Assembly: GCA_025965125.1 (NCBI GenBank)
Contig: JAOPXM010000160.1
Coordinates: 1 to 38,906 of the forward strand
Direction of reading: 5' to 3'
DNA: 38,906 bases
From: Nocardioides sp.
GTDB lineage: Bacteria > Actinomycetota > Actinomycetes > Propionibacteriales > Nocardioidaceae
Numbering within the stretch: the stretch's first letter is position 1; each line of letters starts with the position of its first letter. Of the stretch, positions 15,731-25,334 are shown piece after piece. The translations under genes and the position numbers were made by a program. The notes beneath the pieces are model-generated. The model was not told the DNA's origin. It searched no databases and was given only the letters and a program-made list of their open reading frames with translations.

Positions 15731-17782
15731 ATGTTGAGTCGAATTCGTCGCCCCCGCCAGATCGTCACCCGGACCGGGATGGCACGGGTGGCCATCGGAG
15801 CATCCGCGCTGCTCGTCGCAGGTCAGCTCGCGACCGTGTCCACAGCCTCGGCCCAGGTGCCAACGGCGCCCATGGCGGCGGCCACCTTCGTGGACCTGGG
15901 CACCGCCGCGACCTACTCGATCCTTGCTGGCACCAGCGTCGCGAACACCGGCGCCGGCACCGTGCTCGCGGGGGACCTCGGGCTCAGCCCCAGCGGTGCG
16001 ATCAGCGGGTTCCCCCCGGGCACTCTGGCCGGCACGATCCACGACAAGGACACCGCCGCGGAGACCGCGCAGTCGGATCGAGCCGACGCCTATGCGGCCG
16101 CGGCCGCTCAGACGGGCGGCACCGCGTTCGCCGGTGACCAGGGGGGCGTCACCTTCCATCCAGGCCTCTACAGCACCGCCGCAGCCTTCTCGAACACGGG
16201 CACGATCACCCTCGACGCCGACGGCGACTCGAACGCGGTCTTCGTCTTCCAGATCGGCGCGGCGCTCAGCTCTGCGGCGCTCAGCAAGGTCGTGCTGACC
16301 GATGGCGCGCTGGCCAACAACGTCTATTGGCAGGTGGTCGGCGCGATCTCGCTCGGCGCCGGGGCCAAGTACGTCGGCACCTTCCTCGGGGCAGGTGCGA
16401 TCGCCTTCGGTGACGGCGCCTCGCTCAAGGGCCGCGCTCTCACACCCGGCTCGGTCGCTGTGACGAACAGCCCCTTCACCGTTGCCAAGGATGACCTCAC
16501 CGCGCCGGTCGTGACCATCGATGGCGGCGCTACGCGCTCCACGAATGACACGACCCCGACGATCTCGGGTACGACCGACGAGCCCCTCGGCCGGGCAGTG
16601 ACCGTCAACGTGGGCGGGCAGACCCTGAGCACGTCGGTCGGCGCCGCAGGGGCTTGGGCCGTCAGTGCGACCGCCCTGGCCGCAGGACCCCACGACGCGG
16701 TGGCCTCGGTCACCGACGCGTCCCAGAACACAGGCACCGCCACCCAGGTCCTCACCGTGGACGTCTCGGCACCCGCCATGTCCATCGACGGCGGCGCGAC
16801 GGGGGCCACCAACGACACGACCCCGTTGATCTCAGGGACGACGGACGGGGCGCCGGACACGGCGGTGACTGTCACCGTCGGCGGCCAGACCCTGACCACG
16901 ACGGTCGGCGACGGTGGCACCTGGAGCGTCCAGGCGGCCACCCTGACCGAGGCATCCCACAGCGTGGTGGCGTCGATCGACGATCCCGCCCAGAACACGG
17001 GATCGGCGACCCAGATCCTCACCGTGGACGTCACCGTGCCGGTCGTGACCATCGATGGCGGCGCGACTCGCTCGACGAACGACACCTCGCCCTGGACGTA
17101 TGGGACGACGGCCGAGCAGGCCGGCTCGACAGTGCACGTCTCCGTGGGCGGGCAGCACCTGACCGCCACGGTGAACACCGGTGGCACGTGGGGCGTCAGC
17201 GCGGCCACGATCTCCGAGGGGCACCACACCGTGACGGCATCCGTCACCGATGCAGCCCAGAACACGGGCACCGCAACCCAGGCTCTCACCATCACCAGCA
17301 AGCCGGTCACGCCGGACCCGCAGTACCGGCCCGACGTGGCGATCCGCCCGACCGGCGGGAGCTTCGTCGGCGTCGGGGACTACGACTCCGAGCAGTCGGT
17401 CACGAGGCAGCTGCAGCGAAACGCCCGCCGCGCGACGTTCGAGGTGCGCGTGACGAACCGCGGCGACGCGACGGACCGGATGGAGATCCGGGGTACGCCG
17501 AGGAGCCGCAAGTTCAACGTGACCTACCTGGTGGGCGGACAGGACGTGACCCGCGCGGTCACGGCCGACGACTACCGCACCGACCCACTGGTGCCCGGAG
17601 AGGCTGCGAACCTGTTCGTCATCGTCACCCGGACCCAGGCCGCCCTGCCCGGCGACCGACGGACGTTCGAGGTGAGGGCGGCCTCGTCGCACGCATGGAC
17701 CAAGCGCGACACCGTGGCCGCAGTTGTCGGGCTGGCCGGGGGCGGGCCCCGGCTCCGCAACCTCATGGGGGGCGGGGCCTGA
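15731..17782 (+). CDS. Secreted ice-binding-like (DUF3494) protein with Ig-like repeats
   Basis: A 683-residue exported protein. A Sec signal peptide (about 1-41) has an Arg-rich start, a hydrophobic stretch VAIGASALLVAGQLA and probable cleavage after ASA. Residues about 53-250 form the DUF3494/ice-binding-like beta-helix domain, with TYSILAGTSVANTG, GDLGLSPSG, FHPGLYS, NAVFVFQIG, NVYWQVVGA and KYVGTFLG. Three Ig-like repeats of about 90 residues follow (about 257-525), each starting near the pattern IDGGATxSTNDT and containing WSVxA-type strands. The last 150 residues are a separate beta-rich domain (VTNRGDATDRMEIRG). No LPXTG motif or C-terminal membrane helix is present. DUF3494 proteins bind ice in some bacteria but are also common in mesophiles as surface proteins, so ice binding is not proven. 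Confidence 0.85.
   Translation: MLSRIRRPRQIVTRTGMARVAIGASALLVAGQLATVSTASAQVPTAPMAAATFVDLGTAATYSILAGTSVANTGAGTVLAGDLGLSPSGAISGFPPGTLAGTIHDKDTAAETAQSDRADAYAAAAAQTGGTAFAGDQGGVTFHPGLYSTAAAFSNTGTITLDADGDSNAVFVFQIGAALSSAALSKVVLTDGALANNVYWQVVGAISLGAGAKYVGTFLGAGAIAFGDGASLKGRALTPGSVAVTNSPFTVAKDDLTAPVVTIDGGATRSTNDTTPTISGTTDEPLGRAVTVNVGGQTLSTSVGAAGAWAVSATALAAGPHDAVASVTDASQNTGTATQVLTVDVSAPAMSIDGGATGATNDTTPLISGTTDGAPDTAVTVTVGGQTLTTTVGDGGTWSVQAATLTEASHSVVASIDDPAQNTGSATQILTVDVTVPVVTIDGGATRSTNDTSPWTYGTTAEQAGSTVHVSVGGQHLTATVNTGGTWGVSAATISEGHHTVTASVTDAAQNTGTATQALTITSKPVTPDPQYRPDVAIRPTGGSFVGVGDYDSEQSVTRQLQRNARRATFEVRVTNRGDATDRMEIRGTPRSRKFNVTYLVGGQDVTRAVTADDYRTDPLVPGEAANLFVIVTRTQAALPGDRRTFEVRAASSHAWTKRDTVAAVVGLAGGGPRLRNLMGGGA
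16501..17300 (+). repeat. Three Ig-like repeats in the DUF3494 protein gene
   Basis: Three tandem units of about 267 bases. The starts of units 1 and 3 (from 16507 and 17042) are nearly identical over about 45 bases, which points to recent duplication or gene conversion. Unit 2 (from about 16780) is more diverged. Confidence 0.75.
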
Positions 17783-17820
17783 GCCCCGCGCGAGGGGCAC
17801 CCTCGACGACTAAGAGGGTG
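17783..17820 (+). terminator. Tandem hairpins, probable terminator
   Basis: GCCCC/GGGGC (17783-17787 with 17794-17798) is followed by CACCCTC/GAGGGTG (17798-17804 with 17814-17820) with a 9-base loop, and then TCTTAA. The structure starts at the stop codon of the DUF3494 gene. TAAAGT at 17863-17868 is a possible -10 element for the next gene. Confidence 0.6.
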
Positions 17821-17976
17821 TCTTAACGAGCGATCCGTGGATAGGTCACGCGCGCGTCCCCGTAAAGTAAAGACCGGTCCAGTCCCGCCTTGAGGTCTCG
17901 GTTTCTGGCGTGTTACGAATCACCGCCGCGGACGCTCATGTCCGCTCTCGGGGCTCGACGCAAAGGGACATGGGAC

Positions 17977-20900
17977 ATGCGCGCAGGTGCCACACTCGAT
18001 TCAGCACGCAACAAGAACTGGCACCCGCGCAGGACATCTCGCGCCCGGCTCACCCTCCTGAGCATCCTGGCGATCGTCGTCGGCCTGCTGGCAGCAACTG
18101 GCGGTGCCACGCCGGCCCAGGCAGTGCAGGCCACCGGGCACGACGTTCCGGTCTGGAGCCAGGGCTGGTCGTGGACGTACCAGACGAGCTTCCGGTACCA
18201 GGCCACCGGCACCGATGTCACCATCAACGAGAACGTGACCTACTCGGTCGCGGGGGTCGAGACGTTCAACGGGCACGACGCCTACAAGCTGAACATCAAC
18301 GGCACCATCACGAGCGGCAGTGGCACCGTCGACACCGGCAGTGGCACCGCCACCTTGAAGAACTTCAGCGGCACCGTCTCCGGCACCCGCTACGTACGAC
18401 GTTCCGACCTCGCCCTGCTGCAGGAGAACCAGCAGCAGCACCTGAACGCCACTGCGACCGTCTCGATCATCTCCACCGGCATCGTGGCCGACATCAACCT
18501 GACGCTCACCCCGTCGCCGAGCTGGAAGACGCACAACTTCCCCCTGAACCCGGGCGACAGCTGGCAGAACAACACACAGATCGCCTACACCGGCGGGTTC
18601 ACCTATGACGCCGGTTCACTGGGCGGCACCGGGTCCTCGCCGTTCAACGGCACCATGCCGTTCGTCGGCCCCAGCAATGTCACCACGGAGAACGTCTCCG
18701 TCCCGATCGGCAGCAACCTGCCGACCGACAAGATCTCGGCTGTCGGTTCCGACGGCGTGGCCGCTGACACGAACTGGTGGTCGCCGACGTTCAAGAACGA
18801 CGCCAAGGAAATCCTGGTGCTCCCGCTCGACGGAGCGACACTGACGCTCACCCGCAACCTGAGCAGCTCGTCCACGCCCGCACCCGGAACCACCGTCTCC
18901 GAGACCATCACGCCGTCGCTGACATGTGCCGGAGGAAACGTCACCGTGAGCGGCCAGCTCGGCACCTTCGCCGCGGGTGTGCCTGTCTCGATCAAGCTCG
19001 ACCAGTCGCAGATCAACCCCGGCCAGGTCGTCACCGCATCCACCGTGACCGGCACGAACGGCAACTACACGGCCACGCTGGCCGTGCCCTCCCAGTCGGA
19101 GGGGATGTCCAAGAACGGGTCTCGTGCCAACTGGGGCGTCATCGTCTCGGCCGGAGCCGCAACCAACGTCTCCACCGTCGTCGTGACCCCGCAGGGCTGC
19201 AGCACCCTGACCTACGTGGGTGCCACGAGTGCGCCGCAGACCGGCACCGCCATCGTCAGTGCCCAGCTCACCGACCTGAGCGGCGCCAGCGCCGGCGGCC
19301 GACAGGTCACCTTCGCCCTGTCGGGCGGTGCCACCGCCAACGCGACCACGGATGCCGCGGGCATCGCCACCACGACCATCCCGGTTGCCGGCCCGCCGCG
19401 CAACGCCACGATCACCACGACCTTTGCCGGCAACGCGACGCTCATCCCGGCCAGCGACTCCGATGCGTTCACGGTCGCTGTCATCCCGACGAGCACGTCC
19501 GTCGTCCCGTCGGCGTCACCGGTGACCATCGGTGACCCGGTCACGTTCACCGCCACCGTCGCTCCCGGCCTGGGCAGTGGCCCTGCAGTCGGCGCGGTGC
19601 AGTTCAAGGTCGACGGCAACGACTTCGGGGCCGCGGTGCCGCTCAACGGCGCCGGTGTTGCAACGAGCTCGGCCATCTCGAACCTGCCCTTGGGCAACCA
19701 CACCGTCGCGGCCGTCTACAACGGCAACGCCAACTTCGGCACCAGCACCTCGCCGACGACGTCGTTCCTGGTCCGCAACCCGCCGCTCCCGACCACGACC
19801 ACCCAGACGGTCGCGCCGGGCACCTCGGTCTTCGGCCAGCCGGTGACCCTGTCCTCCACGGTGACGGCCAACTCGGGTGGCGGCACCCCGACGGGAACCG
19901 TGACCTGGTCCGAGGGTGGGAACACGCTCGCCTCGGCAACCCTCAACGGGTCGGGGACGGCATCGGCGACGCTCTCCACGCTGTCGGTGGGCGCGCACAG
20001 CATCGTCGCGACGTACGCCGGTGACGACACCTACAACGCAAGCTCAGCGGCACCTCGCAACGTGAGCGTCACGAAGGCCGACGTCAGCGTGGCTCTGGTC
20101 GCCTCGGACACCACCACGGTCTCCGGTGAAGCCGTCAGCTACAACGCCAGCGTCTCGGTGCTCGCCCCTGGAGGCGGCACTCCCAACGGCACCGTGCAGC
20201 TCCTCGTCGACGGCAGCGCCGTCGGCGACCCGGTTGCCCTGGTCGGTGGAGTTGCCGCCTTCTCGCCGGTGACCTCCATGGTCACCGGGAGCCACACCGT
20301 CACCGCTGCCTACGGCGGCTCCGCCAGCTACCAGAACGGGTCGGACTCGTTGACCCAGGAGGTGACGCAGGCCGACACCGTCACCTCGGTGGTCGCCACG
20401 CCGTCTCCGTCCAACGAGGGCCAGAACGTCGCCATCACCGCCCACGTGGCCGCGGTGGCACCCGGTTCGGGTGCCCCGACCGGCACTGTCACGATCACCG
20501 CGAACGGCGACGTGATCGGTGGAGCTTCCCTGCAGGCCGGCCCCGGCGGCAGCCAGGCCACCATCAACGTGCCCGACCTGGCCCCTGGTTCCTACAGCAT
20601 CGTCGCGACGTACGCCGGCGACACGGGATACGGCGGCAGTCAGTCGACCCCGATCAGCCAGACCGTCATCGCCGGTGCGGCGATCGTGGCGACGAGCACG
20701 ACCGTCACGTCGTCGGAGAACCCGTCGACGTTCGGTGCCCTGATCACCTTCACCGCCCAGGTCGACGCCGAGGACAGCAGTGCGCCCGCGGGCGCCGTGC
20801 AGTTCTCCGTGGACGGCGCGAACTTCGGCAGCCCCGTTCCGGTGAACGGCCAGGGCGTCGCCGAGAGCGCGACCCTTGGCTCACCCGACCCGGGTGACCA

Positions 20901-21873
20901 CACCGTGATCGCGGCCTTCGTCCCCGACCCCGGCTTCTCCGGCAGCGGTGCGATCATCACCCAGACCGTGGCTTCGGCGGGTGTCGATCTCGACGTCGCG
21001 TCGTCCGCTCCGAACAGCACCTACGGCCAGGCCGTCTCGTTCACGGCCACGGTCGGCTCCCAGCAGGTCGGCACCGGGACCCCGACCGGTTTCGTGCAGT
21101 TCGTGGTCGACGGCCAGCCACTGGGTGATGCCAAGGAGCTGACGGGAGGTCAGGCGACCAGCCCGACCGTCTCGAACCTGCAGCCGGGCAGCCACAACGT
21201 CTCGGTCATCTACTCCGGTGACATCCACTTCGTCTCCGCGCTCGGGTCGATCACCCAGAGCGTCGCGAAGATCACCACCTCGACGTCGCTCGCGGTCTCC
21301 GCGACCGCGACCTCGTTCGGTCAACCGGTCACGTTCACCGCCACCGTCGATCCCGCTCTCGACACGCTGGGCAGCCCCGGCGGCTCGGTGACCTTCCTCG
21401 ACGGAAGCACCACCCTGGCGACCGTTCCGGTCAGTGCGGCACCCGGCAGCAACGCCACGGCGAGCCTGACCCGGAGCGATCTCGGCGCCGGCCCGCACGC
21501 CATCAAGGCCGTCTACTCCGGGTCGTCGTCGTTCACGGCGAGCACCTCCGCGGTCAAGGCGGTGACGGTGGCGAAGCTGGCCACGACCATCAAGGCCGAC
21601 GCGGCCGTGGTCAGCCTGATCCCGCTCGGCCTGCCGCTCGGCCAGCTGCGCATCACGCTCAGCTCCGCCAATGGCCGGGTGGGCGGTGTGCCGATCGAGT
21701 TCAAGGTGGGCAGCACGACGGTGTGTACGTCCACCACGGACTCGTCGGGTGTGGCCAACTGCAACGCGGCCAGCCAGCTGCTCGGGCTGATCCTCTCCAA
21801 CGGCTACAAGGCGACCTTCGCCGGCAACGCGAACTACCTCTCCTCCACCGCCCAAGGTGTCGTGCTCAAGTGA
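17977..21873 (+). CDS. Giant secreted Ig-repeat protein A
   Basis: A 1298-residue exported protein. The signal peptide has a basic start and the hydrophobic run LTLLSILAIVVGLLAATGGA, with cleavage likely near AQA. A unique N-terminal beta-rich region of about 300 residues (VPVWSQGWSWTYQT onward) resembles lipid- or carbohydrate-binding sandwich domains but is not assigned. A domain beginning TYVGATSAPQ follows, then seven Big_3_5-type Ig-like repeats, each with GQxVTFTATV, an inner VQFxVDG and a closing AxYxGDxxF. A C-terminal domain carries two Cys (VCTSTTDSSGVANC). No sortase motif or membrane anchor is present. ATG 17977 is preferred because of AAAGGGA upstream. ATG 17938 is also in frame. 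It probably acts as an adhesin or matrix protein. Confidence 0.83.
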   Translation: MRAGATLDSARNKNWHPRRTSRARLTLLSILAIVVGLLAATGGATPAQAVQATGHDVPVWSQGWSWTYQTSFRYQATGTDVTINENVTYSVAGVETFNGHDAYKLNINGTITSGSGTVDTGSGTATLKNFSGTVSGTRYVRRSDLALLQENQQQHLNATATVSIISTGIVADINLTLTPSPSWKTHNFPLNPGDSWQNNTQIAYTGGFTYDAGSLGGTGSSPFNGTMPFVGPSNVTTENVSVPIGSNLPTDKISAVGSDGVAADTNWWSPTFKNDAKEILVLPLDGATLTLTRNLSSSSTPAPGTTVSETITPSLTCAGGNVTVSGQLGTFAAGVPVSIKLDQSQINPGQVVTASTVTGTNGNYTATLAVPSQSEGMSKNGSRANWGVIVSAGAATNVSTVVVTPQGCSTLTYVGATSAPQTGTAIVSAQLTDLSGASAGGRQVTFALSGGATANATTDAAGIATTTIPVAGPPRNATITTTFAGNATLIPASDSDAFTVAVIPTSTSVVPSASPVTIGDPVTFTATVAPGLGSGPAVGAVQFKVDGNDFGAAVPLNGAGVATSSAISNLPLGNHTVAAVYNGNANFGTSTSPTTSFLVRNPPLPTTTTQTVAPGTSVFGQPVTLSSTVTANSGGGTPTGTVTWSEGGNTLASATLNGSGTASATLSTLSVGAHSIVATYAGDDTYNASSAAPRNVSVTKADVSVALVASDTTTVSGEAVSYNASVSVLAPGGGTPNGTVQLLVDGSAVGDPVALVGGVAAFSPVTSMVTGSHTVTAAYGGSASYQNGSDSLTQEVTQADTVTSVVATPSPSNEGQNVAITAHVAAVAPGSGAPTGTVTITANGDVIGGASLQAGPGGSQATINVPDLAPGSYSIVATYAGDTGYGGSQSTPISQTVIAGAAIVATSTTVTSSENPSTFGALITFTAQVDAEDSSAPAGAVQFSVDGANFGSPVPVNGQGVAESATLGSPDPGDHTVIAAFVPDPGFSGSGAIITQTVASAGVDLDVASSAPNSTYGQAVSFTATVGSQQVGTGTPTGFVQFVVDGQPLGDAKELTGGQATSPTVSNLQPGSHNVSVIYSGDIHFVSALGSITQSVAKITTSTSLAVSATATSFGQPVTFTATVDPALDTLGSPGGSVTFLDGSTTLATVPVSAAPGSNATASLTRSDLGAGPHAIKAVYSGSSSFTASTSAVKAVTVAKLATTIKADAAVVSLIPLGLPLGQLRITLSSANGRVGGVPIEFKVGSTTVCTSTTDSSGVANCNAASQLLGLILSNGYKATFAGNANYLSSTAQGVVLK
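19482..21570 (+). repeat. Seven tandem Ig-like repeats of protein A
   Basis: Seven units of about 95-100 codons. They share the protein pattern but are clearly diverged at DNA level, so the array is old rather than freshly expanded. Linkers such as TKAD, TQAD and AKIT join the units. Confidence 0.75.
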
Positions 21874-21899
21874 CCCCGTCTGCAGAAGGAAGTTCCATC

Positions 21900-24800
21900 G
21901 TGCGTCGTCTCATCGCGGCCATGGCCGTCGTAGCACTGGCTCTCGGGTTCACCGTCTCCCTTGTCGGCTCCGCGCAGGCGGCGCTCACGTCGCCGGCTGC
22001 GGGTGCGACCCTCCGGGGGACGGTCACGCTCTCCGACTCAGGTGGGGTGGACAACAGCTCGATCCTGGGGGTCAAGCACTGCAGCGGCTCCGTTCGGACG
22101 ACGCTGCAGCTGATCAACTCGGCCAACACCGTGGTGTTCAGCCAGCAGCAGAACGGTGCGGGCTCGTTCTCGGTGTCGATCGACACACACGCGTATCCCA
22201 ACGGGTCCTACACGGTGCGCGGCATCGACGGCAACGGCGCGAACAGCGGCTTCCTCGGCACCGGCTGCCAGACCCAGACCGCGAACAGCGACAGGCTAGT
22301 CACGATCGACAACCTCGTCGACGTTGCCTACTCGGGCGCCACCTCGGCACCCCAGAACACCTCGGCCACGGTCACCGCGACCCTCACCGACCCGAACCTC
22401 TCCACCTCGGTGCTGCCGGGCCGCACCCTCACGTTCAGCCTGTCCGGTGGGACGAGCATCAGTGCCACGACCAACGCACAGGGCGTTGCCACCGCGACCC
22501 TCCCGATCAGTGGCCCGCCGCGAGCGGCGACCCTGACCACGTCGTTCGCCGCCACCACGTTCTACGGCGCCAAGTCGGTCTCGGTGCCGTTCACGGTGAC
22601 CAAGAACGGCAGCGCGACGACTGTCGGCACCCCCGCACCTGTTGTGCACGGCCAGGCGACCGCCTTCACCGCGTCCGTGGCGGCCGCGGACGGCACCGGC
22701 GTCCCGACCGGCACCATCCAGTTCACCGTCGACGGTTCGGCCTTCGGCTCACCCGTCAGCCTCGTCGCGGGTGCGGCGAGCTCCCAGAGCACCGCGAGCC
22801 TCAGCACCGGTGATCACACCGTCGGCGCGGTGTACAGCGGCGACGGCAACTTCTTCGGCAGCACGGCAGCCACCAAGACGCAGACCGTGAACAAGGCGGA
22901 CACCACGACCGCGCTCACCAGTGACATCGCCCCCACCGTCCACGGCCAGACGGTGACGTTCACCGCCCAGGTCGGCGTGGTCCCCCCGGGCGTCGGTGCG
23001 CCGGCGGGTGGTGTGCAGTTCAACGTCGACGGGCAGCCCTTCGGCACCGCGGTGCCGCTGACCGGGAACACGGCCACGCTGGCGATTGCCAACCTGAGCA
23101 CCGGCAACCACGCGATCGACGCGACGTACAACGGCAACGCCGACTTCGCGTCCAGCTCGTCCGCAGCACTCACCCACGGCGTCAACAGGGCCGAGGCGAG
23201 CGTCGACCTCAGCACGTCGGAGGCCAACGCCGTCGCCGGTGAGCCCCTGACCTTCACGGCCGACGTGTCCGCGGTCGGTCCCGGCGCAGGCACTCCCGAC
23301 GGCACCGTGCAGTTCGCGGTCGACGGCACCAACCTCGGTGGCCCGGTCACGCTGACCGGTGGCACCGCCACCTCGCCGACGGCTCACCTCGACGCCGGCT
23401 CCCACCTTGTCACCGCCGACTACGCCGGCGACGACAACTTTGCCGGCGCCATGGACAGCCTGACTCAGCACGTGATCGCCGCACACACGACGACCACGGT
23501 CACATCGTCGCCCAACCCTTCGGTGGTCGGTCAGCTCGTCACCCTGCATGCCGAGGTCACTCCTGTCAGCCCCGCGACCGGCACACCCGAAGGCGCCATC
23601 CAGTTCTTCATCGATGGCAACCCGGCCGGCGTCTTCGCCCAGCTGGACAACGGGCAGGCCGATCTCCAGGTCAGCACGTTCACCGTCGGCAACCACAGCG
23701 TGACGGCGAAGTACCTCAGCGGTGACGCCAACTTCATCACCAGCACCTCCGACCCGATCACCCAGCAGGTCAACAAGGCGGCCACCTCGGTCACGCTGCA
23801 GAGCTCCTCCGCGCCCTCAGTCTTCGGCCAGCCGGTGACGTTCACGGCCACCGTCGCCGTGCAGGCTCCCGGGGCGGGCGCACCCTCGGGGACGATCACG
23901 TTCACCGACGGGTCGACCGAGCTCGGCACGGTCCCGGTCAACTCGGGCACGGGCTTCCACGCGTCGATCACCACCGCGGCGCTCTCGGTCTCGCAGCACG
24001 TCATCGTGGCGACGTACAGCGGGGACGACAGCTTCCTGGGCAGCAACGGAAACCTGATCCAGAAGGTGAACCGCGCGCAGACCTCCACCGTGGTCGTCTC
24101 GTCGGCCAACCCTGCCCAGTCCGGTCAGGGCGTCACGTTCACGGCGACGGTCTCGCCGGTCGCGCCCGGCGCCGGTCTCCCGACCGGCACGGTCAGGTTC
24201 ACGGTCAATGGCGCAAACCTGGGCGGCCCGGCCAACCTGGTGAACGGAACTGCGACCAGCACCACCTTCGCGTCGCTCTCGCCCGGCACCTACGCGATCG
24301 CGGCCGTCTACAGCGGTGACGGCAACTTCGTGAACAGCGCCGGCACCCTCGATCTGGGCAACGGCCAGAACGTCACCAAGGGTGGCACCGAGATGACGTT
24401 GGCGAGCAGCGACGACGTGGCCGACTTCGGAGAGGCCGTGACGTTCACCTCGACCGTCAAGGCAGTCGCCCCGGCGACCGGTCGCCCGTCGGGGGTGGTC
24501 CAGGTCTGGGAGGGCGGGGTCCTCCTCGGCGCGACCAGCCTGAGCCCGGCCGGCCCGAACACGTCGACGGCGCAGTTCGTGACCTCCACGCTGTCGCCCG
24601 GCTCGCACTCCATCAGGGCGGTGTACGTCGGCAACTTCAACTTCCAGGGCCAGACGGCTTACACGTCACAGTCGGTCGGTCAGACCGCCACCGTCACCGG
24701 CATCGAGTCGTCGGCCAACCCGTCGACCTTCGGCGACGGCGTGACATTGACCGCAGTAGTGACACCGGACGCCGGGGGGACCGGCAACCCGACCGGGACC

Positions 24801-25292
24801 GTGACCTTCACCGAGGGCGGCGACGTGCTCGGTACCGCGCCGGTCAGCACCGTGCAGGGTCGTCGCCAGGCGTCCATCACCCTCAGCGGCCTCAGCGCAG
24901 GAGCGCACCACGTCAAGGCCACCTACTCCGGTGACGTCACCTACGCGCCGAGCACCTCGACGACGTTCACCCAGAACGTGAGTCGGGCGGCCAGCGCACT
25001 CGACGCGGAAGTGCTGATCACCCAGGTCGGCGACAACGGCGGACGGGTACGGGCCACGCTCACCGGCAACGACGGAGCCCCGCTCGCCGGTCAGACCCTC
25101 GTGTTCACGACGACCCAGAACACCGATCACAGCGTGATCCAGATCTGCACCGTGGTGACCAATGCGCAGGGCTTCGCCGACTGCGACGCCACGACGCTGA
25201 TCCCGGCCATCAACCTGGACGGGGGCTACGACGTGGACTTCGCCGGCAACGCCAACTACCTGCCGGCGCACGATCACGGATTCTGGGTCTAG
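21900..25292 (+). CDS. Giant secreted Ig-repeat protein B
   Basis: A 1130-residue exported protein starting at GTG 21900, with AGAAGGAAG (21884-21892) just upstream and only 26 bases after the stop of protein A, so the two form an operon. The signal peptide is VRRLIAAMAVVALALGFTV... with probable cleavage after AQA (25-27). The order is an N-terminal Ig-like domain (ALTSPAAGATLRG, with two Cys), a domain beginning YSGATSAPQ that matches the one in protein A, eight Big_3_5-type Ig repeats and a C-terminal domain with ICTVVTNAQGFADC. It ends FAGNANYLPAHDHGFWV, close to the FAGNANYLSS end of protein A. It lacks a sortase motif and a membrane segment. Likely a paralogue of protein A with a different N-terminal domain. 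Confidence 0.83.
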   Translation: MRRLIAAMAVVALALGFTVSLVGSAQAALTSPAAGATLRGTVTLSDSGGVDNSSILGVKHCSGSVRTTLQLINSANTVVFSQQQNGAGSFSVSIDTHAYPNGSYTVRGIDGNGANSGFLGTGCQTQTANSDRLVTIDNLVDVAYSGATSAPQNTSATVTATLTDPNLSTSVLPGRTLTFSLSGGTSISATTNAQGVATATLPISGPPRAATLTTSFAATTFYGAKSVSVPFTVTKNGSATTVGTPAPVVHGQATAFTASVAAADGTGVPTGTIQFTVDGSAFGSPVSLVAGAASSQSTASLSTGDHTVGAVYSGDGNFFGSTAATKTQTVNKADTTTALTSDIAPTVHGQTVTFTAQVGVVPPGVGAPAGGVQFNVDGQPFGTAVPLTGNTATLAIANLSTGNHAIDATYNGNADFASSSSAALTHGVNRAEASVDLSTSEANAVAGEPLTFTADVSAVGPGAGTPDGTVQFAVDGTNLGGPVTLTGGTATSPTAHLDAGSHLVTADYAGDDNFAGAMDSLTQHVIAAHTTTTVTSSPNPSVVGQLVTLHAEVTPVSPATGTPEGAIQFFIDGNPAGVFAQLDNGQADLQVSTFTVGNHSVTAKYLSGDANFITSTSDPITQQVNKAATSVTLQSSSAPSVFGQPVTFTATVAVQAPGAGAPSGTITFTDGSTELGTVPVNSGTGFHASITTAALSVSQHVIVATYSGDDSFLGSNGNLIQKVNRAQTSTVVVSSANPAQSGQGVTFTATVSPVAPGAGLPTGTVRFTVNGANLGGPANLVNGTATSTTFASLSPGTYAIAAVYSGDGNFVNSAGTLDLGNGQNVTKGGTEMTLASSDDVADFGEAVTFTSTVKAVAPATGRPSGVVQVWEGGVLLGATSLSPAGPNTSTAQFVTSTLSPGSHSIRAVYVGNFNFQGQTAYTSQSVGQTATVTGIESSANPSTFGDGVTLTAVVTPDAGGTGNPTGTVTFTEGGDVLGTAPVSTVQGRRQASITLSGLSAGAHHVKATYSGDVTYAPSTSTTFTQNVSRAASALDAEVLITQVGDNGGRVRATLTGNDGAPLAGQTLVFTTTQNTDHSVIQICTVVTNAQGFADCDATTLIPAINLDGGYDVDFAGNANYLPAHDHGFWV
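22608..24990 (+). repeat. Eight tandem Ig-like repeats of protein B
   Basis: Eight units of about 95-103 codons, joined by short linkers such as NKAD, NRAE, NKAA and NRAQ. The units are diverged in DNA but share GQxVTFTA and YSGDxNF motifs. Unit 5 and unit 7 of protein A use FLDGS/FTDGS in place of FxVDG, a shared subtype. Confidence 0.75.
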
Positions 25293-25296
25293 GTCG

Positions 25297-25334
25297 GGCC
25301 TGGGCCACGTCACGACTTGACGGTGGCCCAGGCC
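25297..25334. terminator. Strong bidirectional hairpin between convergent genes
   Basis: Perfect 12-bp stem (25297-25308 with 25323-25334; arms GGCCTGGGCCAC and GTGGCCCAGGCC) with a 14-base loop. It overlaps the last codons of the DUF1772 gene and starts five bases after the stop of protein B. It could terminate both transcripts, though no T-run follows on either strand. Confidence 0.6.

Noticed and set aside
19482..24990. Tandem repeats as a CRISPR array or satellite DNA
   Set aside because: The period is about 300 bases, the units are coding and diverged, and they translate into Ig-like domains of two exported proteins.
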